This document shows, one piece after another, positions 21,424-33,314 of a stretch of DNA of 64,000 bases. Location of the stretch: assembly GCA_019022495.1 (NCBI GenBank), contig JAFEKR010000024.1, positions 434,001 through 498,000 of the forward strand, in the 5' to 3' direction. The position numbers were made by a program, and so were the translations under genes. Numbering within the stretch: position 1 is the first letter of the stretch; every line of letters begins with the position of its first letter. This DNA comes from Epichloe hybrida (Eukaryota > Ascomycota > Sordariomycetes > Hypocreales > Clavicipitaceae). The notes beneath the pieces were generated by a model that was not told the DNA's origin, did not search any database, and worked only from the letters and a program-made list of their open reading frames with translations.

Positions 21424-24400
21424 ATGGCCACGGCCACCGCGCGCTTCAAGTTCCTGGCAATAGCCATTGCCTTCCACCTCGTCTACATCTACTCCGTCTT
21501 CGACGTGTACTTTGTGAGCCCCATCGTCACGGGAATGCCGCTCGTCCCCGTCGACCACCCGCCAGGATCCAAAGCTCCAGCCGATCGGCTCGTCCTCTTT
21601 GTCGGTATGGCTGACCGTGACTGACGACGGCTCGTGAACTGCTCCCCTACAAACCCTGCACACGTCTCATTTGCTAATGCAAACCTCTTGCTGGAAATCA
21701 GGCGATGGATTGCGCGCCGACAAGGCCTTCGGGGCTTTCCCCGAGCCGTACCCCAAGACCGACCACGATCTGACTCCGCGCCATCTAGCGCCGTTTTTGC
21801 GCTCGCGCGTCCTGCAGCACGGCACTTTTGGTGTTTCTCACACCAGAGTGCCTACCGAGTCCAGGCCCGGTCATGTGGCGCTCATCGCTGGCCTGTACGA
21901 AGATGTGTCGGCTGTCGCAACGGGGTGGAAGCTGAACCCCGTCAACTTTGACAGTGTCTTCAACAGGAGCAGGCATACTTGGAGCTGGGGCAGTCCTGAT
22001 ATCTTGCCCATGTTCGACAAGGGCGCTACGCCTGGCCGCATCGATGCCTACTGCTACGATGCTGACTTTGAGGATTACTCGCAGGACGCGATTCAGTTGG
22101 ATCTCTGGGTGTTCGACCATGTCAAGGACTTCTTTGCCGCTGCTGCGCAGAACAAGACGCTCGATGCTGCCCTGAGACAGGACAAGGTGGTCTTCTTCCT
22201 CCATCTCCTGGGCATCGACACAACCGGGCATTTCTTCCGGCCTTACTCAAAGGAGTACCTGCGCAATATCCAGGTCGTTGACGAGGGCGTAAAGGAGATC
22301 TCTGAGCTGTTTGACCAATTTTACGGCGACCAACGCACGGCATTCGTCTTCACGGCCGATCACGGCATGGGCGACTGGGGGAGCCACGGAGACGGACACC
22401 CAGATAATACGAGGACCCCCCTCATCGCATGGGGCTCAGGCATCGCCAAGCCCGTCGTGTATCCCGAGTCCATCGCCCCCGGCCACGACGAGTACTCGTC
22501 CTCCTGGAACCTGAACGGCATAGAGAGGCACGATGTCTCGCAGGCAGATATAGCTGCGCTGATGGCGCACCTGGTCGGCGTCGAGTTCCCGGCCAACTCT
22601 GTCGGGGAGCTGCCCCTGTCCTATCTGGATGCGGGCATCCGCGAGAAAGCAGAGGCGCTGCTTCTCAACGCCCGGGAGATTCTCGAGATGTACAACGTCA
22701 AGGAGCACATCAAGAAGGCATCGCAGCTGCGTTACGCGCCCTACCAACCGCTCAGCGCAGCGGGTCATACACCTCGTGAGAGGACGCAGGCTATACGGGC
22801 GTTGATCGACGAGCAGCGCTTCCAGGAAGCCATTGACCAAACAGGCATGTTGATCAAAATCGCGCTCCAGGGCCTCCGGTATCTTCAGACGTACGATTGG
22901 CTCTTCCTGCGGGCTCTCATCACGGCTGGGTACCTCGGCTGGATCGCATTCGCACTGACTACCGTCGTTGATCTCCACGTTCTGCAGGGCACGACACAGC
23001 CCAGCCGTTCCGTAGGTGCCACGACATTCTTCTCAGCTGTCTTGGCTGCCTTTTACGCGTCCTTTATCGTGTCCGGCTCGCCCCTGACATACTACGCATA
23101 CGCCTTCTTCCCCGTCGTCTTCTGGAAGGAAGTGTTCGCACGGAAGGACATCTTGACGAAAGGAAAGCAAGCTATTTTCGGACATGTCCGATCGCGGAGA
23201 AATGTTTTGTCCTTGGTCGCGGGGTCCATTACGTATCTGGGAGTAGTCGAATCCCTGGTAAGACAATTTCGTGGTGCAGACACGCTTGTCTCGCGGCTGC
23301 TAACTCCCTCCCCTCCAGGCACTCGGGTACATACATCGCGAAGTACTAACGGTGCTTTTCTGCATCGGCGCTTTCTACCCGCTCGCTCTTGGCACAGCAT
23401 TTGTAAAGAAATTCGTCGTCCTCACGGCGACCTGGTTTGTTTCGTGTGTGGCAATGAGCATATTCACTCTCCTGCCTGCTACGCGGGTGGAGAACCTCAC
23501 TTTGATGTACGTGCGTCCTCCAAATTCAATGAGCCGAAGTACTCACTCACTCGCCATCGCAGTGTCATCGGCGGATTGTCCATCGTCGCCATCGGAACGC
23601 TATACCTGATCCTCGGCAACAACACGGTCGCCGACAGCCCCAGCGCCTGTCGCGAGCTGAACAACACATCGAGGTTCTTGATCGGCACACAGGTGAGCAC
23701 AAGCCTCTCCTATACATTCAGCCATTGACGCCCTCTCACCTGAAACACAGAGTCTTCTCGTCCTGCTCGCAATCATCGTCACGCGCTCCAGCGCCCTATC
23801 GCTTCAGTCGAAAGCCGGTCTACCCCGCGGCAACCAAGTAGCCGGATGGGCCATACTGATCATCTCCCTGATGATGCCGCTGGCCCATCAGCTCCGACCA
23901 AGCAGCCACTACTTCCACCGACTAATGGTGATATTCCTCACCTTTGCACCCACCTTTGTGATTCTCACCACATCATACGAGACCATCTTCTACGTCGCGT
24001 ACTGCGCAACGCTACTCACATGGGTCCGGATGGAGCATTACAGCCAGGCCTTCTCGACCAGCACCGCAGCCGGGAAGGGAACCAACGGGTCGACGCCTCC
24101 GCCGTTCCGCCCATTAAGACTATCTGACGCGCGGGTAGCTCTCTTTTTCTTCGTCCTCCTGCAATCCGCCTTCTTCAGCATCGGAAACATCGCCTCCATC
24201 TCGTCATTCAGTCTGGAGAGCGTCTGCCGCCTCATCCCCGTGTTTAACCCATTCTCCCAAGGCGCGCTACTCATTCTCAAGCTGATGATACCGTTTGCCT
24301 TGCTGTCCGCCAATCTTGGGGTTCTCAACATGCGATTGGGCGTGGCACCGTCGGCTCTGTTCATGGTTGCCATGGCCATGAGCGACTTGCTGACGCTGTA

Positions 24401-24545
24401 TTTCTTCTGGGTCGTGAGAGATGAAGGCTCTTGGTTGGAGATTGGATCAACCATTACCCATTTTGCGATAGCAAACTTGCTATGCGTGTTTGTTGCGGGC
24501 TTAGAAGGCGTAAGTGCCATGTTCATCTCCGGGATCGAAGCATGA
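21424..24545 (+). CDS. MCD4: GPI ethanolamine phosphate transferase 1 (MCD4/PIG-N)
   Basis: ER enzyme that adds phosphoethanolamine to the first mannose of GPI precursors. Five exons were inferred: 21424-21604, 21702-23257, 23319-23506, 23563-23692 and 23751-24545, all with GT..AG borders and consistent phases, giving 949 residues. A signal-anchor helix (FLAIAIAFHLVYIYSVFDVYF) precedes the alkaline-phosphatase-superfamily lumenal domain. That domain has VGDGLRADK, the nucleophile region RVPTESRPGH, GIDTTGH and FTADHGMGDWGSHGDG metal-binding motifs. The C-terminal half is the multi-TM PIG-N domain. The frame is complete, with no sign of decay. TGACGT-like sites lie upstream. Confidence 0.95.
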
Positions 24546-25015
24546 AAGAATTAGAATACGGAGCACAAAGGCCAGGCCAACAGGGCAACAGGGCAACTTG
24601 TTGCGGCCACCGCGGCGTATAGGCCACTACTTGCTATAGGAAATCAGCAGGCGGGGCCTATTATAATTTACACAACTTGGCTCGGCTTAGAGGAATGCCT
24701 AGACTTTAATTCGATGTATTTAACGTGCTGGATAAGAGAAGAAGTAATTATGCCAGTCTCAAGCCTATTTCCGACTGGTCTCTTATAGCTTCCAAAACCG
24801 TGTCGACCCGAGTCGACTCGTAAAACGCATCGTTGTAACACGCACTGAGAACCATTTGATCCCTTCACGTCCACAGATAAACCTGGAAATCACCCGTCGT
24901 CATGGTGGAGCTAACACAAGACTTGCCGAGCTCCCACTCGCCACAACGAGAGTCCAGGATACGTTCGTTATACTTATGACACAGCTTCGGACGTTTCGTT
25001 CCTACCCGTTGATGT
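24546..25015. other. Intergenic, no gene seen
   Basis: Spacer between MCD4 and the GNAT pseudogene. Contains a short CAACAGGG direct repeat near 24578 and a moderately AT-rich stretch at 24650-24760. Confidence 0.5.
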
Positions 25016-25853
25016 TTATTCACGCTGCGACGAAGCAGATCGCAAACGCCTCCGTCGTGATCTCTCCACCATGAACAGAAACTAGTGCCCATCAGGCAGT
25101 TCACCAAGAGGCCAGCGTCCATCTTTCGTAAGCCGGGCGAGTGCTTCGAGGGGCTCAAGGTGATCGACATAGAAGTCGGAATCCACGCCCGAAACCAGAC
25201 CGCTAGTATCGCCGGAGTCAAAAAGACGTCCGCGAAGCTTTGCATCTCAAATGTAATCGATGGGCGATGCCTTCAGTATATCAGCGGCATGGTCCCGAGC
25301 AAAGTCCATCGAGACGTCGGGAAATGGGATAGCTTGAAAGCTAGTCAGCAAAGAGTTCGCTAGAGAGTTCTAGCACATACCTCCAATTGCCTTCGCAAGG
25401 GCTTTGCACGCTGCTGGATGGGAACTCATAATCCCGAATACATCGTCGTCCACACCAATCAAGCTCGAAAGGAGAACGGTTGCAAGCCTTTGTTCACGGT
25501 AGTCGCTGTGGACTACCAATTGGGTGACCCAGCAGACTTGACGACCCGCATGCTGCCAGCGACAAGCGAAAACATTCCCTGCCAGGACACCATTGATGGT
25601 TACAGTGACGTAAGCGCCGGCCGACCCTTCAGGAAGACATTGTTCTCGGAGGCGGGCTGCGCTCATCTTCACTCGGCTTCCTTTTGAGATTTTAGCAAAG
25701 TACAGGTAAGATTAGACGTAAGAATGATTCACCTGGTTTGCCATATCCCTTGTCACCCCAAACTCCGTAGTTCTCACTGAAGAGTTTCGCTGCGGCCTTC
25801 AACATGTCCTCCGTGACCTGTTCGCCTGGGAAGGTACTGACAACCTTTGCCAT
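25016..25853 (-). pseudogene. GNAT-family acetyltransferase with two premature stops
   Basis: Exons read 25733-25853 (MAKVVSTFPGEQ..), 25381-25680 (ARLREQCLPEG, VCWVTQLVVHSDYREQRLA: the acetyl-CoA-binding strand and loop of GNAT enzymes) and 25332 downward. Splice borders are clean and phases match, so the gene was recently intact. Exon 3 then hits TGA (25247-25249) where recognisable sequence continues (DAKLRGRLFDSGDTSG), and TAG at 25082-25084 before FLFMVE. The TGA is most simply CGA changed to TGA, a C-to-T transition. A truncated product of about 165 residues would keep most of the cofactor fold, so residual function cannot be excluded. Confidence 0.75.
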
Positions 25854-26219
25854 CGTGATTGTAGATATTTTCTTTCGTTTTCGACGAGGCTCTTCTACTT
25901 CGTAAAAGTGGACGTCGATGCAGTCAGAGAATCACAAGGATGATGGAGTTTTTGAAACCATTGTTGGGCGAATGTTCTCGGTTTTATGGGAGTTGATGGT
26001 GAGGTGATTATCTGGAGTGGCTCTTTCCCTAACTGAGGGAACCCTAACTGAGGGAAGTGGCCGCCCTATATAGCTCCACATACAACTTGTGCCATGAATG
26101 TCGGTGCAAAGTTTGCACTGGCTCGTGGATCACCCGATTCATCCCCCTAGTATATACTAGAGATTCCTCAGAAACTCTCGCCATGGCCGGACCTTCCACA
26201 AGGCTCCTGTCGACGCGCT
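25854..26219. other. Intergenic
   Basis: Promoter side of the GNAT pseudogene. A 12-bp direct repeat (CCCTAACTGAGG) occurs near 26028 and 26041. No gene seen. Confidence 0.5.
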
Positions 26220-26232
26220 AGCGTGAACAGCT

Positions 26233-26810
26233 TTGGATTCGGCGGCACTAATCGTGCCACGCCCCACTTTCGCTCGCCTCTCGCAGCTCGCTCGGGAACA
26301 CAAGAGAGTCATTCGGGAGGCGGGCGTCAACGAGCTGGACTACGCGAAGCAAGCGTCGCTCTTCACCATTGCCGTGCTCAGCAACACGGTCCCAACCTTG
26401 TGCTGGACCAATCTGGGAGCTCTTCTCTCGGCCAAAGGTCCTCGACCAGGTCAGGAAAGAGGTAGAGATGGACGCGCAGTGCAGTAGCGCTCGGGGGAAA
26501 CTCGCGACTTCACCCTCGACGTGGCAGCCCTCAAGGCCAAGTGCCCCGTTCTCCTGTCCGTGTTCCAGGAGACCTAGCGCGCGCGTCATGTGAATGCCGG
26601 CTTCAGAACAGTCATGGCCGACACGGTCCTGGACGGCCGGTTACCTCCTGAAGGCTGGCAACTTTCTGCTGCAGATGTCGGGACACCCCATCGACAGCAT
26701 TACTGCTCTCTGGGGCCCGGATGCGGCAGAGTTCGATCCCTATCGTTTCGTGTCCTCGTCGTCATTGAACTACAGTGACTTGTCTACATTGGCCTTTGTC
26801 CATGGCTGTC
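26233..26810 (+). pseudogene. Cytochrome P450 relic (CYP7/CYP8-like)
   Basis: Pieces of a P450 appear in order in different frames. They are an I-helix-like [16 protein letters not shown], then [20 protein letters not shown], then PVLLSVFQET followed by a stop inside the ExxR motif (GAG ACC TAG CGC, stop at 26575-26577). After that come HVNAGFRTVMADTVLDGR and, shifted again, YLLKAGNFLLQMSGHPIDS and WGPDAAEFDPYRF. The heme-binding Cys region is absent. It is dead through frameshifts, a nonsense change and truncation. Confidence 0.75.
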
Positions 26811-27473
26811 CAGAAACAAGCAACCAGTGAGGGGAGATCCTGCATCTATAATGATAGCGCCTCTTGTGGCATTATCCGTCATCCTTCATACAGGGAGGGC
26901 TCTGCTCGCTGTCCTTCCTTCATCTATTTCCATTTTGAGATCCAGCACTAGTTCTGGCATTGCCGCAAATACGTCCTTATGCCAACCGAAATAATGCGGA
27001 TGTGCGAATGCTGTCGTTCTCTTTCGCGATCCTATATCATAATCTGCTGGTCATGATGGAGGCCCGTTGATGGAAGGGCCGCCCAGTTGCAATCATCAAT
27101 GCTTGTTCAGCGGGCTAATTTCACGAATGAGTGAAGATAAGAAGGTTGGTCAGATTGATTTGCATTCCAGCTGATGGGACCTTCTTCTCCATGGCACAAT
27201 GTCAAGCGATAGATAGGAGGCTTGGACAAGATAAACGCAGCAGCGACAGGAGAGTACTAGAGGAACTGAGAAAACTTCCCAAAAACAATGAACAGCGACT
27301 GTGTGGTTAATCTGTGACGAGCCAAGCCCACTTCTCACCATCTCCGAAAACCTGCATTAAACCAGGCATGCTTGTCCTTATGGCCCTTGTGAGCTCTGAG
27401 TTCACATTGGATTGTACACCTAATGTGTCACTGTTGGAGCCCAGTCAACGAGCCCCCCATCAATCCGTGCCGC
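26811..27473. other. Intergenic, no gene seen
   Basis: Between the P450 relic and the 3' end of the ceramide synthase. Only chance frames. Confidence 0.5.
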
Positions 27474-29151
27474 TCACTCGATCTGTTTTTCGCATCCAAT
27501 ACGATTCAATAGCTCTTTCCGATCAAGGTGACTAGGAAAGCTGACGCTGCTGCTGCTGCTATTGGTCTTGATGACGCCGGTGCGGCGCTCCCGCGCTTTC
27601 CAATCGATACCCTCCGCGTCGCACTCCTCCATGTATTCGGGTTGCGCAGGTCCATGGTCGTTCTCTTGCTTTTCGATTTCCTCCTCGTCTGTATTCTCTG
27701 CTTCACTATTGCTTCGGACATCTTCGGCTCGCTTTCCCCGCAGCATTCGTACCAAAATCTGCACAATCATCATAAACCACACAACCATCATCGCCTGTAG
27801 AAAAACAAGAAACGATAGAAATGCGTACATGATATTGTTGTTGAAGCAAATGGTTCCTGTAGGATTAAAGAATGGTTCCCATAAATGCGACCAGCCGTGC
27901 TTAGGAATAGGCAATGGACCTTCAAGCTTGGCAGCCGAGCCGCGGTAACATGCTGGTGGTATCATACGGGGGACGTCAAAGAAAACACTCCAACAGGTCA
28001 TGACGTATAGGACATGTCGCGCAATGACCCAGGAGATGATAAATCCTCCAAATACTATGTCGCAAATCGTGGCAAAGCCGAGATACTTGAGACATTTTGC
28101 AAGCTTTCAGCTCGCCATGAACAAGTTAGCGAGGTCAAAGAAGAGAGAAGTCAAAGGCGAAAAAAAAGTTTGAAATAGCCCCACTGATTGACTGCGTCTC
28201 GGCAATGAGGAAACATATAAGAGCGCACAAAGAGTTTCAAGTTGTATCAACGACTTACAGGCAGAAATAGATCAATCACATCCATCAAGATGAGAATTAG
28301 ATTGACAGCCCGGGTTTGATGATACGCATACGAGCCCGCCAGCAAGGCAACGGTAACGAAGTGGTGTGTCAACATTTGCCAATGGTCTTTTCTGCGCTCT
28401 TCGACATTAATGACTAGGAATTGCTGGATCCAAAAAGACCACTGTCCGAGAATGTAAGCTTTCATCAAGCCATCTATCTCTCGCTGCGGCCAATCAGTCC
28501 ACAGCTCCTTCATGTTCAGGAAGTATTGAGAGTTGGAATATAAATGCTTGCAATTCACACCGTGTTAGCCACACCCTGTGCAAGAATCCATGAAGCGGGA
28601 AACCAAACGCACCATTCCTACGGGCCAGAACACGTTGTAGTACATCAACATCCAGCCTTGTTCGGCAAATCTGGTTCTGTCTTTTGCCTTTGAAACGCCC
28701 CAGTGCGAGGCCAAAGGTGCTAGCACATGGTCCATCACGCCAGCGCGAAGACCTGTCAAAACGACTATGCAAAATATCATGAAGTAGAAATCGTCGAAGC
28801 CGGCGGCATACTTGGTTGTCTTGGTATCGTAGTAAGACAAAGTAAAGAACTTGGACGTGTACGGCCGTGCGGCAGGTATGCATCCATGTGAGAGGAACAA
28901 AAGCGCAATCAAATTGAAAGAGCAACCTGGTTTCCTTAGCCAAAGAGGAACCATCACGACGTTCATGGTGATCAACAGGAAAATGAAAGGAGAAGTATGC
29001 AGTATGGAGGACAAGATGTCCATGGTCGCTGGGACGCAAAAGGGACGTCCGTACCAATTTGGTTCTCCAGTAACCACCGAGCGAGACTCTGTGACAACGT
29101 CTGGCCTTTGCGCAGCCCGAGTTTTTTTGGATGCGCCATTTTCTTGGTCAT
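27474..29151 (-). CDS. Ceramide synthase, Lag1/Lac1 type (TLC domain)
   Basis: ER multipass enzyme that N-acylates sphinganine or phytosphinganine with fatty acyl-CoA. Four exons were inferred: 29055-29151, 28613-28926, 28259-28546 and 27474-28103, all in phase, giving 442 residues from MTKKMAHPKK. Splicing joins LLENQIG to CSFNLIALLFLSH and removes a 128-bp intron that is itself open in another frame. The TLC/Lag motif is present (DHWQMLTHHFVTVALLAG with the paired His, NLILILMDVIDLF). The C-terminus is acidic (NTDEEEIEKQEND), as in fungal Lag1. All key residues seem intact. It sits between P450 and metabolite-gene relics, so it may be the housekeeping copy or a cluster-associated paralogue; the sequence alone does not decide. 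Confidence 0.9.
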
Positions 29152-30062
29152 TTCCAACGATTTAACCGGTCGCCGTCTAGCAGCTGTCGTTGGATGAGTA
29201 AACTGAGCGGGTGTCTTTACGTCGTCGGTACCTTCTCCTCCCGCATCGATGGTGAGATCCGAAATTTGCTGCAGGTTATGGAAGTCAACGGATCTGACGA
29301 CTACTTATCGGAGCAGTGGCGGTCAAAGAAGCCGTTGCAATGGGGCGGACAGGACAGTTTCATCGTGACCAGCTCTGGTGAGGAAGAGGAAATTGAAAGC
29401 CGCAAAAGTGGACACCTCGGACTTCGGACCCTGCTCAGTCTGGATCGCCAATTGAAATGCAGTGAGTCAAAAGCAGGGGAAGCAGGGGAAGCAGGGGGGG
29501 CAGAAGAGAAGGTGAAGAAGAATTGCTGTCTGGGAATTCCATGATCTAGCCGAGGGGAAGAGGAAGCGACTGTACATATAAGCTACAAAGCTCTCCAAAA
29601 AGACCTGAACAACAGAGGGTCTAATATCGGACGAGTAAATCTAAGTCTGCAAACGAAGAGGGGATGACAAAAGAGTGATGCCTCAGATTTGAGGCAGCAA
29701 TATCCTCAACACCTTACTTACCCTTGCCTACCTCTTCTATCCCATGCCCATTATTATTATGATTATTGTACGGACTACACACATGTACTTATGTACTCCG
29801 TACAGTACTAACAGGACAGGTAATATCTCCAGGCTGCTTATTGATACCTGTCATTAGGCGCGCGTCTCCGCGCTGCCGGTCCAAAATGCAACATCACACG
29901 ACAACCTTGGGGTGATGCACCTCGTTGGGCGGCAAAATCAACCCCAAGCGGACTCAACAAGATGAACACGGAGCATAGCACTCACGACGGCGGGATTGTC
30001 TTTCAGACATGTAAACTGCTATTTCTATCGCTCTGATGGGATACAGTACAGACCTTCTCTCG
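29152..30062. other. Intergenic, no gene seen
   Basis: A plus-strand open frame at about 29131-29544 is low-complexity (Glu/Gly-rich with GAAGCAGGG repeats) and overlaps the ceramide synthase start, so I leave it out. Palindromic GTACTCCGTACAGTAC occurs near 29795. Confidence 0.5.
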
Positions 30063-31296
30063 TCATGATGCAGATCCAATACGAACAACCACCTCTTGTT
30101 CCCGAATGGGCTCATGCTTCAACATCTCCAGCCCCTCAATGATGCCGTCCCGCTTGCCTGGTATTTCACGAGGAGGATGGCACCGGAGCTGCCCATCGTC
30201 CAGAAGCGTCTGTACCTCGCGGCGCCAGCGTGTGGCTAGTTGCAAATTGGCCGCATCGGCCTCGCGGTGATAAACGCCACGGATCTCGTCTTCTTCGCCC
30301 CATAGGGCATAAGCCAACGGCATGTCAACCTTGACTGCCTTGCGAGCTCGCCATTCCGGACGAGCATAATCAAGGCTAGCATACCGGGGCCCCGCTCTTG
30401 CCAGTGCTCTGAAGCAGCAGCGCACAGAGTCAGGACTGGTGGTGCAGTCTATTGCATTCTTCAATGAGCCTTTGGTTTCCTCTCGAATTATGTCTTCGCA
30501 CGATGGAGATGTACAAGGGACGACAGTGGAAGCACCAAAGCTTTTCACGAGAGCCGAGGAAGTGGTTGAAGCAGTGGCAATGATTTGGTAACCAGACCTG
30601 CAAGATGGAGGTTGTTAGAGCTGGAGGTGGGCAGCCATGTATTGTTGCGACGGAAAATGTTTGCACATGTACTCATTTGCTCAGAATCTGGCATGCCATT
30701 GTGCCCGTGGCCGTGGCGCCACCATATACAAGCACTGGTATACGACTCCCGTCTGCCCTCAGTTGAGCAGGTGCTGATGGACGCCCTGCGAGCTTCAGAC
30801 AATCCTCCATAGCAAGCGCAACCGTTGCCCATCCGACGCCGCCCAGCGCTGCGGCTTCGACGTCGCTCCACACAGCAGGCACTCGCAACAGCACGCGAGA
30901 ATCTGCTACGAGATACTCCATGAAAGCGCCATTATCTGGGTTCGCGGGGTTGCATCCATGCACTGGGCCACAGAGGCGCGTACCAGGAGGGCATTCGTCG
31001 GCCAAGGGCCGAGCCTCAACGACGGTGCCTGCGATATCGCACCCCAACATCGCGCCAGGAGTAGGATGATAAGCTGGTATACGGTAATCTGTTGGGTTCA
31101 AGGCCACTGCTAAGACTCGTATCAAGACATCGAAGGGCTCAGTCGCCACCGGCATCGGGTGTGTCGTGGAAATCACGGGTCGATTGCCCTCATCATGAGG
31201 TTGTGCAAGGCAGGTCTGCATTTGCACCTTTTCCGAGTAAGTACTTGTAAGATACTTCTCCGTAGTGGGAGTAGTTGAGGCTTCGAGGAACTCCAT
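30063..31296 (-). pseudogene. Trans-acting enoyl reductase (LovC/TenC/ApdC-like) with a mutated splice donor
   Basis: Zinc-less MDR enzyme of the type that supplies enoyl reduction to highly reducing PKS and PKS-NRPS enzymes. Exon 1 (31296 to 30677) contains LIRVLAVALNPTDYRIP, AMLGCDIAGTVVE and the cofactor-site GGATATGTMACQIL. Exon 2 (30597-30063) contains SGYQIIATAS and KSFGASTVV and ends VVVRIGSAS. The reading frame joins perfectly if the intron begins at 30676. The first two intron bases read AT instead of GT (AGCAA|ATGAGT), so translation stops at once (AAA TGA). One G-to-A change explains it. If spliced it would have 384 residues, normal for the family. It could still be functional only by a rare AT-AG splice. 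Confidence 0.8.
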
Positions 31297-31299
31297 TCT

Positions 31300-31771
31300 A
31301 AACAAGCCTCCTTGATAATAGTATGGCAACTGTCAATCTTTTTTAATCATCATTTTCGCCAGCCAAAGTGCTTCGCCGGGGTAAAAGTCGCCGAGTCGGG
31401 ATCGAATGTTGACCGGGATCGGAGGCTTGGGACCGCTACTGGTTTCTCTATCCATGAACTGTCCGAATTGGCTTGGCAGCTGCGAACATGGGTTTCACTC
31501 ACGAACATTGAGTTCTTCCGGGCATCATACAGGGAAAAGTCAAGCAGAACGTCTCTGCAGGCTATATGGGAGAAGTACAGCTTCGGGATAACATTCACCG
31601 CTGCTCATGGGGTACGTCTCTATTCGGCATCATTCTTCATGCGCGCCTTACGGAAATTCCATCACGAGTCGTTCATTCAACGTTTTATTCTATTCCTTTC
31701 GCCTGCATTCTGATTTACCCAAGTCACGTAGAAACCAAAGCGTCAGAAAGTATAGCTCTCAACATTCCAGC
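31300..31771. other. Intergenic with a possible megasynthase remnant
   Basis: Plus-strand translation near 31440-31600 includes IHELSELAWQLRT followed by broken frames (ASYRE, YMGEVQLRDNI). This faintly recalls the linker before a PKS acyltransferase domain, which would fit the neighbours, but it is too short and damaged to call. Confidence 0.3.
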
Positions 31772-33307
31772 ATGGACTCGTTTCTCCAATCTTTCAACGT
31801 AACGGCGAATGTGACCGGTGCTGCGGTCGAGTATCTTGGTTCTCATGACGTATGCGGCAATTGGTCCTGGACCAAGTTGACCGTATCAGCTGTACTGGCG
31901 ACGTATATATTTGATATTGGCACAAAGATCTATCGTGACTTTCGCCTTCGGGCCCATTGGCTCTTCGGCTAAGCTCATCCCATTTATGGCACCACTCGGT
32001 CAGGCTTGCTCAGCCGCATCGTTGCGACAAGTCATGGCCATAGTTGACTACCATTCCAACATGCGGTGCGCACATATCAGGCCTTGACGTGGGGATTTCC
32101 CTGTATCGGTTCTTCACCAACACGTACTTTGACTTGGTTTCGGCATGGCTGGGCGTGTCGCCTGGTCGAATCGTAGAAATGCGCATGTTTGTTCAAGGGC
32201 TCATCCTTACTGACGAGCCGGCCAACATCAAGGCCATCATGTCCACCGAGGTCAGTCATACAACAGTCTTGCCCTCAAATTTGCCATGGGCTCCAGGTGG
32301 CTGACTTTGATAAATGCAGTGGTTTAGTTCTGAGAAAGGAGAGGTAACACGACGCATTTGGGCCAACTTGATTGGTCAAAGGCAAATTAGAAAGCATAAA
32401 ATGGATCAAACATCAACCAGAAGGGAAAGAGGAGGAGGGGAGGCAGCATAGGAATACCGACGCGCGTATTAGTCGACGGGGAACACTGGCACAAAGCAAA
32501 GGCATTACTTCGTCCACATGTGAGCGCAAAGGAGGTCCTTCATTCTTTGCTATCTTTCTAACGGGGGACTCGGATTGGCCATGCTCGGTCAGATGATCTT
32601 TTAAGAACTGAGCGCCATGTCAGGAGGCTGTTTGAGCGATTCAACAGTAAACAGCCACTGGAAGTTTACGATTGGATTGATAGGTTCCAACTTGATGTGA
32701 CGACAGACATTTTTCTTTGGGGAGTCGGCGGATTTCATCATCTGAGCCGCCGTTTCGAGCTGCGATGGACGTGCTTCTTCCCATAAATACGGCTCGCATG
32801 CTATTCGGGTAGGCACCGAGATCAGACTGGTGTAGTGCGCTGCGACTGACCACGGCTGTGTTAGATTGAGGGCCTTCTATATGCCTGACACCCTGTTGGC
32901 GCCGAAAGCTTTGCAAGTTTTGAAAGAATACACCGACTCGCTTACTGACCGAGCCTACGCAAGAGATTTGTCGAAGAAGAAGCCCCAAGAGTATAATATG
33001 CTAGACGACCTAGTCAGCCAGAGGAAAAGCTATCATGTATGAGGAACCCACCAGTTATTGCTTACATGGGCGGTGAGAACGTCGTGTGATTGGATCCTCA
33101 CAAGCTGCAGGACATCAAAGAAGCTCTCATGTCTGTCATGCTAGGTGGCATGGTCAGTTGTAGTGACTTGGCTGTACACGGGATGATGTGGGCTAATTTC
33201 GACCCAGCATGCAGCATCCATCTTCCATTCTGATTACCTTGGCCATTTTCCTGATGGGAAAGCATCCACAAGTCATGAAGAAAATACAGGCAGAAGTAGC
33301 CAAGGTG
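31772..33307 (+). pseudogene. Cytochrome P450 relic (CYP52/alkane-hydroxylase-like), truncated
   Basis: Ordered P450 blocks on the plus strand: an N-terminal anchor segment (MDSFLQSFNVTA.., TKIYRDFRLR), GLDVGISLYRFF, VEMRMFVQGLILTDEPANIK and KGEVTRRIWANLIG. These are followed by EHWHKAKALLRPHVSA, RTERHVRRLFERFNS, EVYDWIDRFQLDVTTDIF, APKALQVLKEYTDSLTDRA, DIKEALMSVMLGG and LITLAIFLMGKHPQVMKKIQ. Several frameshifts and stops separate them. The sequence ends after helix J: ExxR and the heme-binding Cys are missing, and a different gene relic begins within about 10 bp. Confidence 0.8.
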
Positions 33308-33314
33308 TAGGTCA

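Noticed and set aside
29131..29544. 137-residue plus-strand frame after the ceramide synthase
   Set aside because: Overlaps the ceramide synthase start, low-complexity Glu/Gly repeats, no recognisable domain.
31350..31713. Polyketide synthase acyltransferase linker
   Set aside because: Only about 15 residues resemble such linkers and the frames are broken; kept as a comment, not a call.
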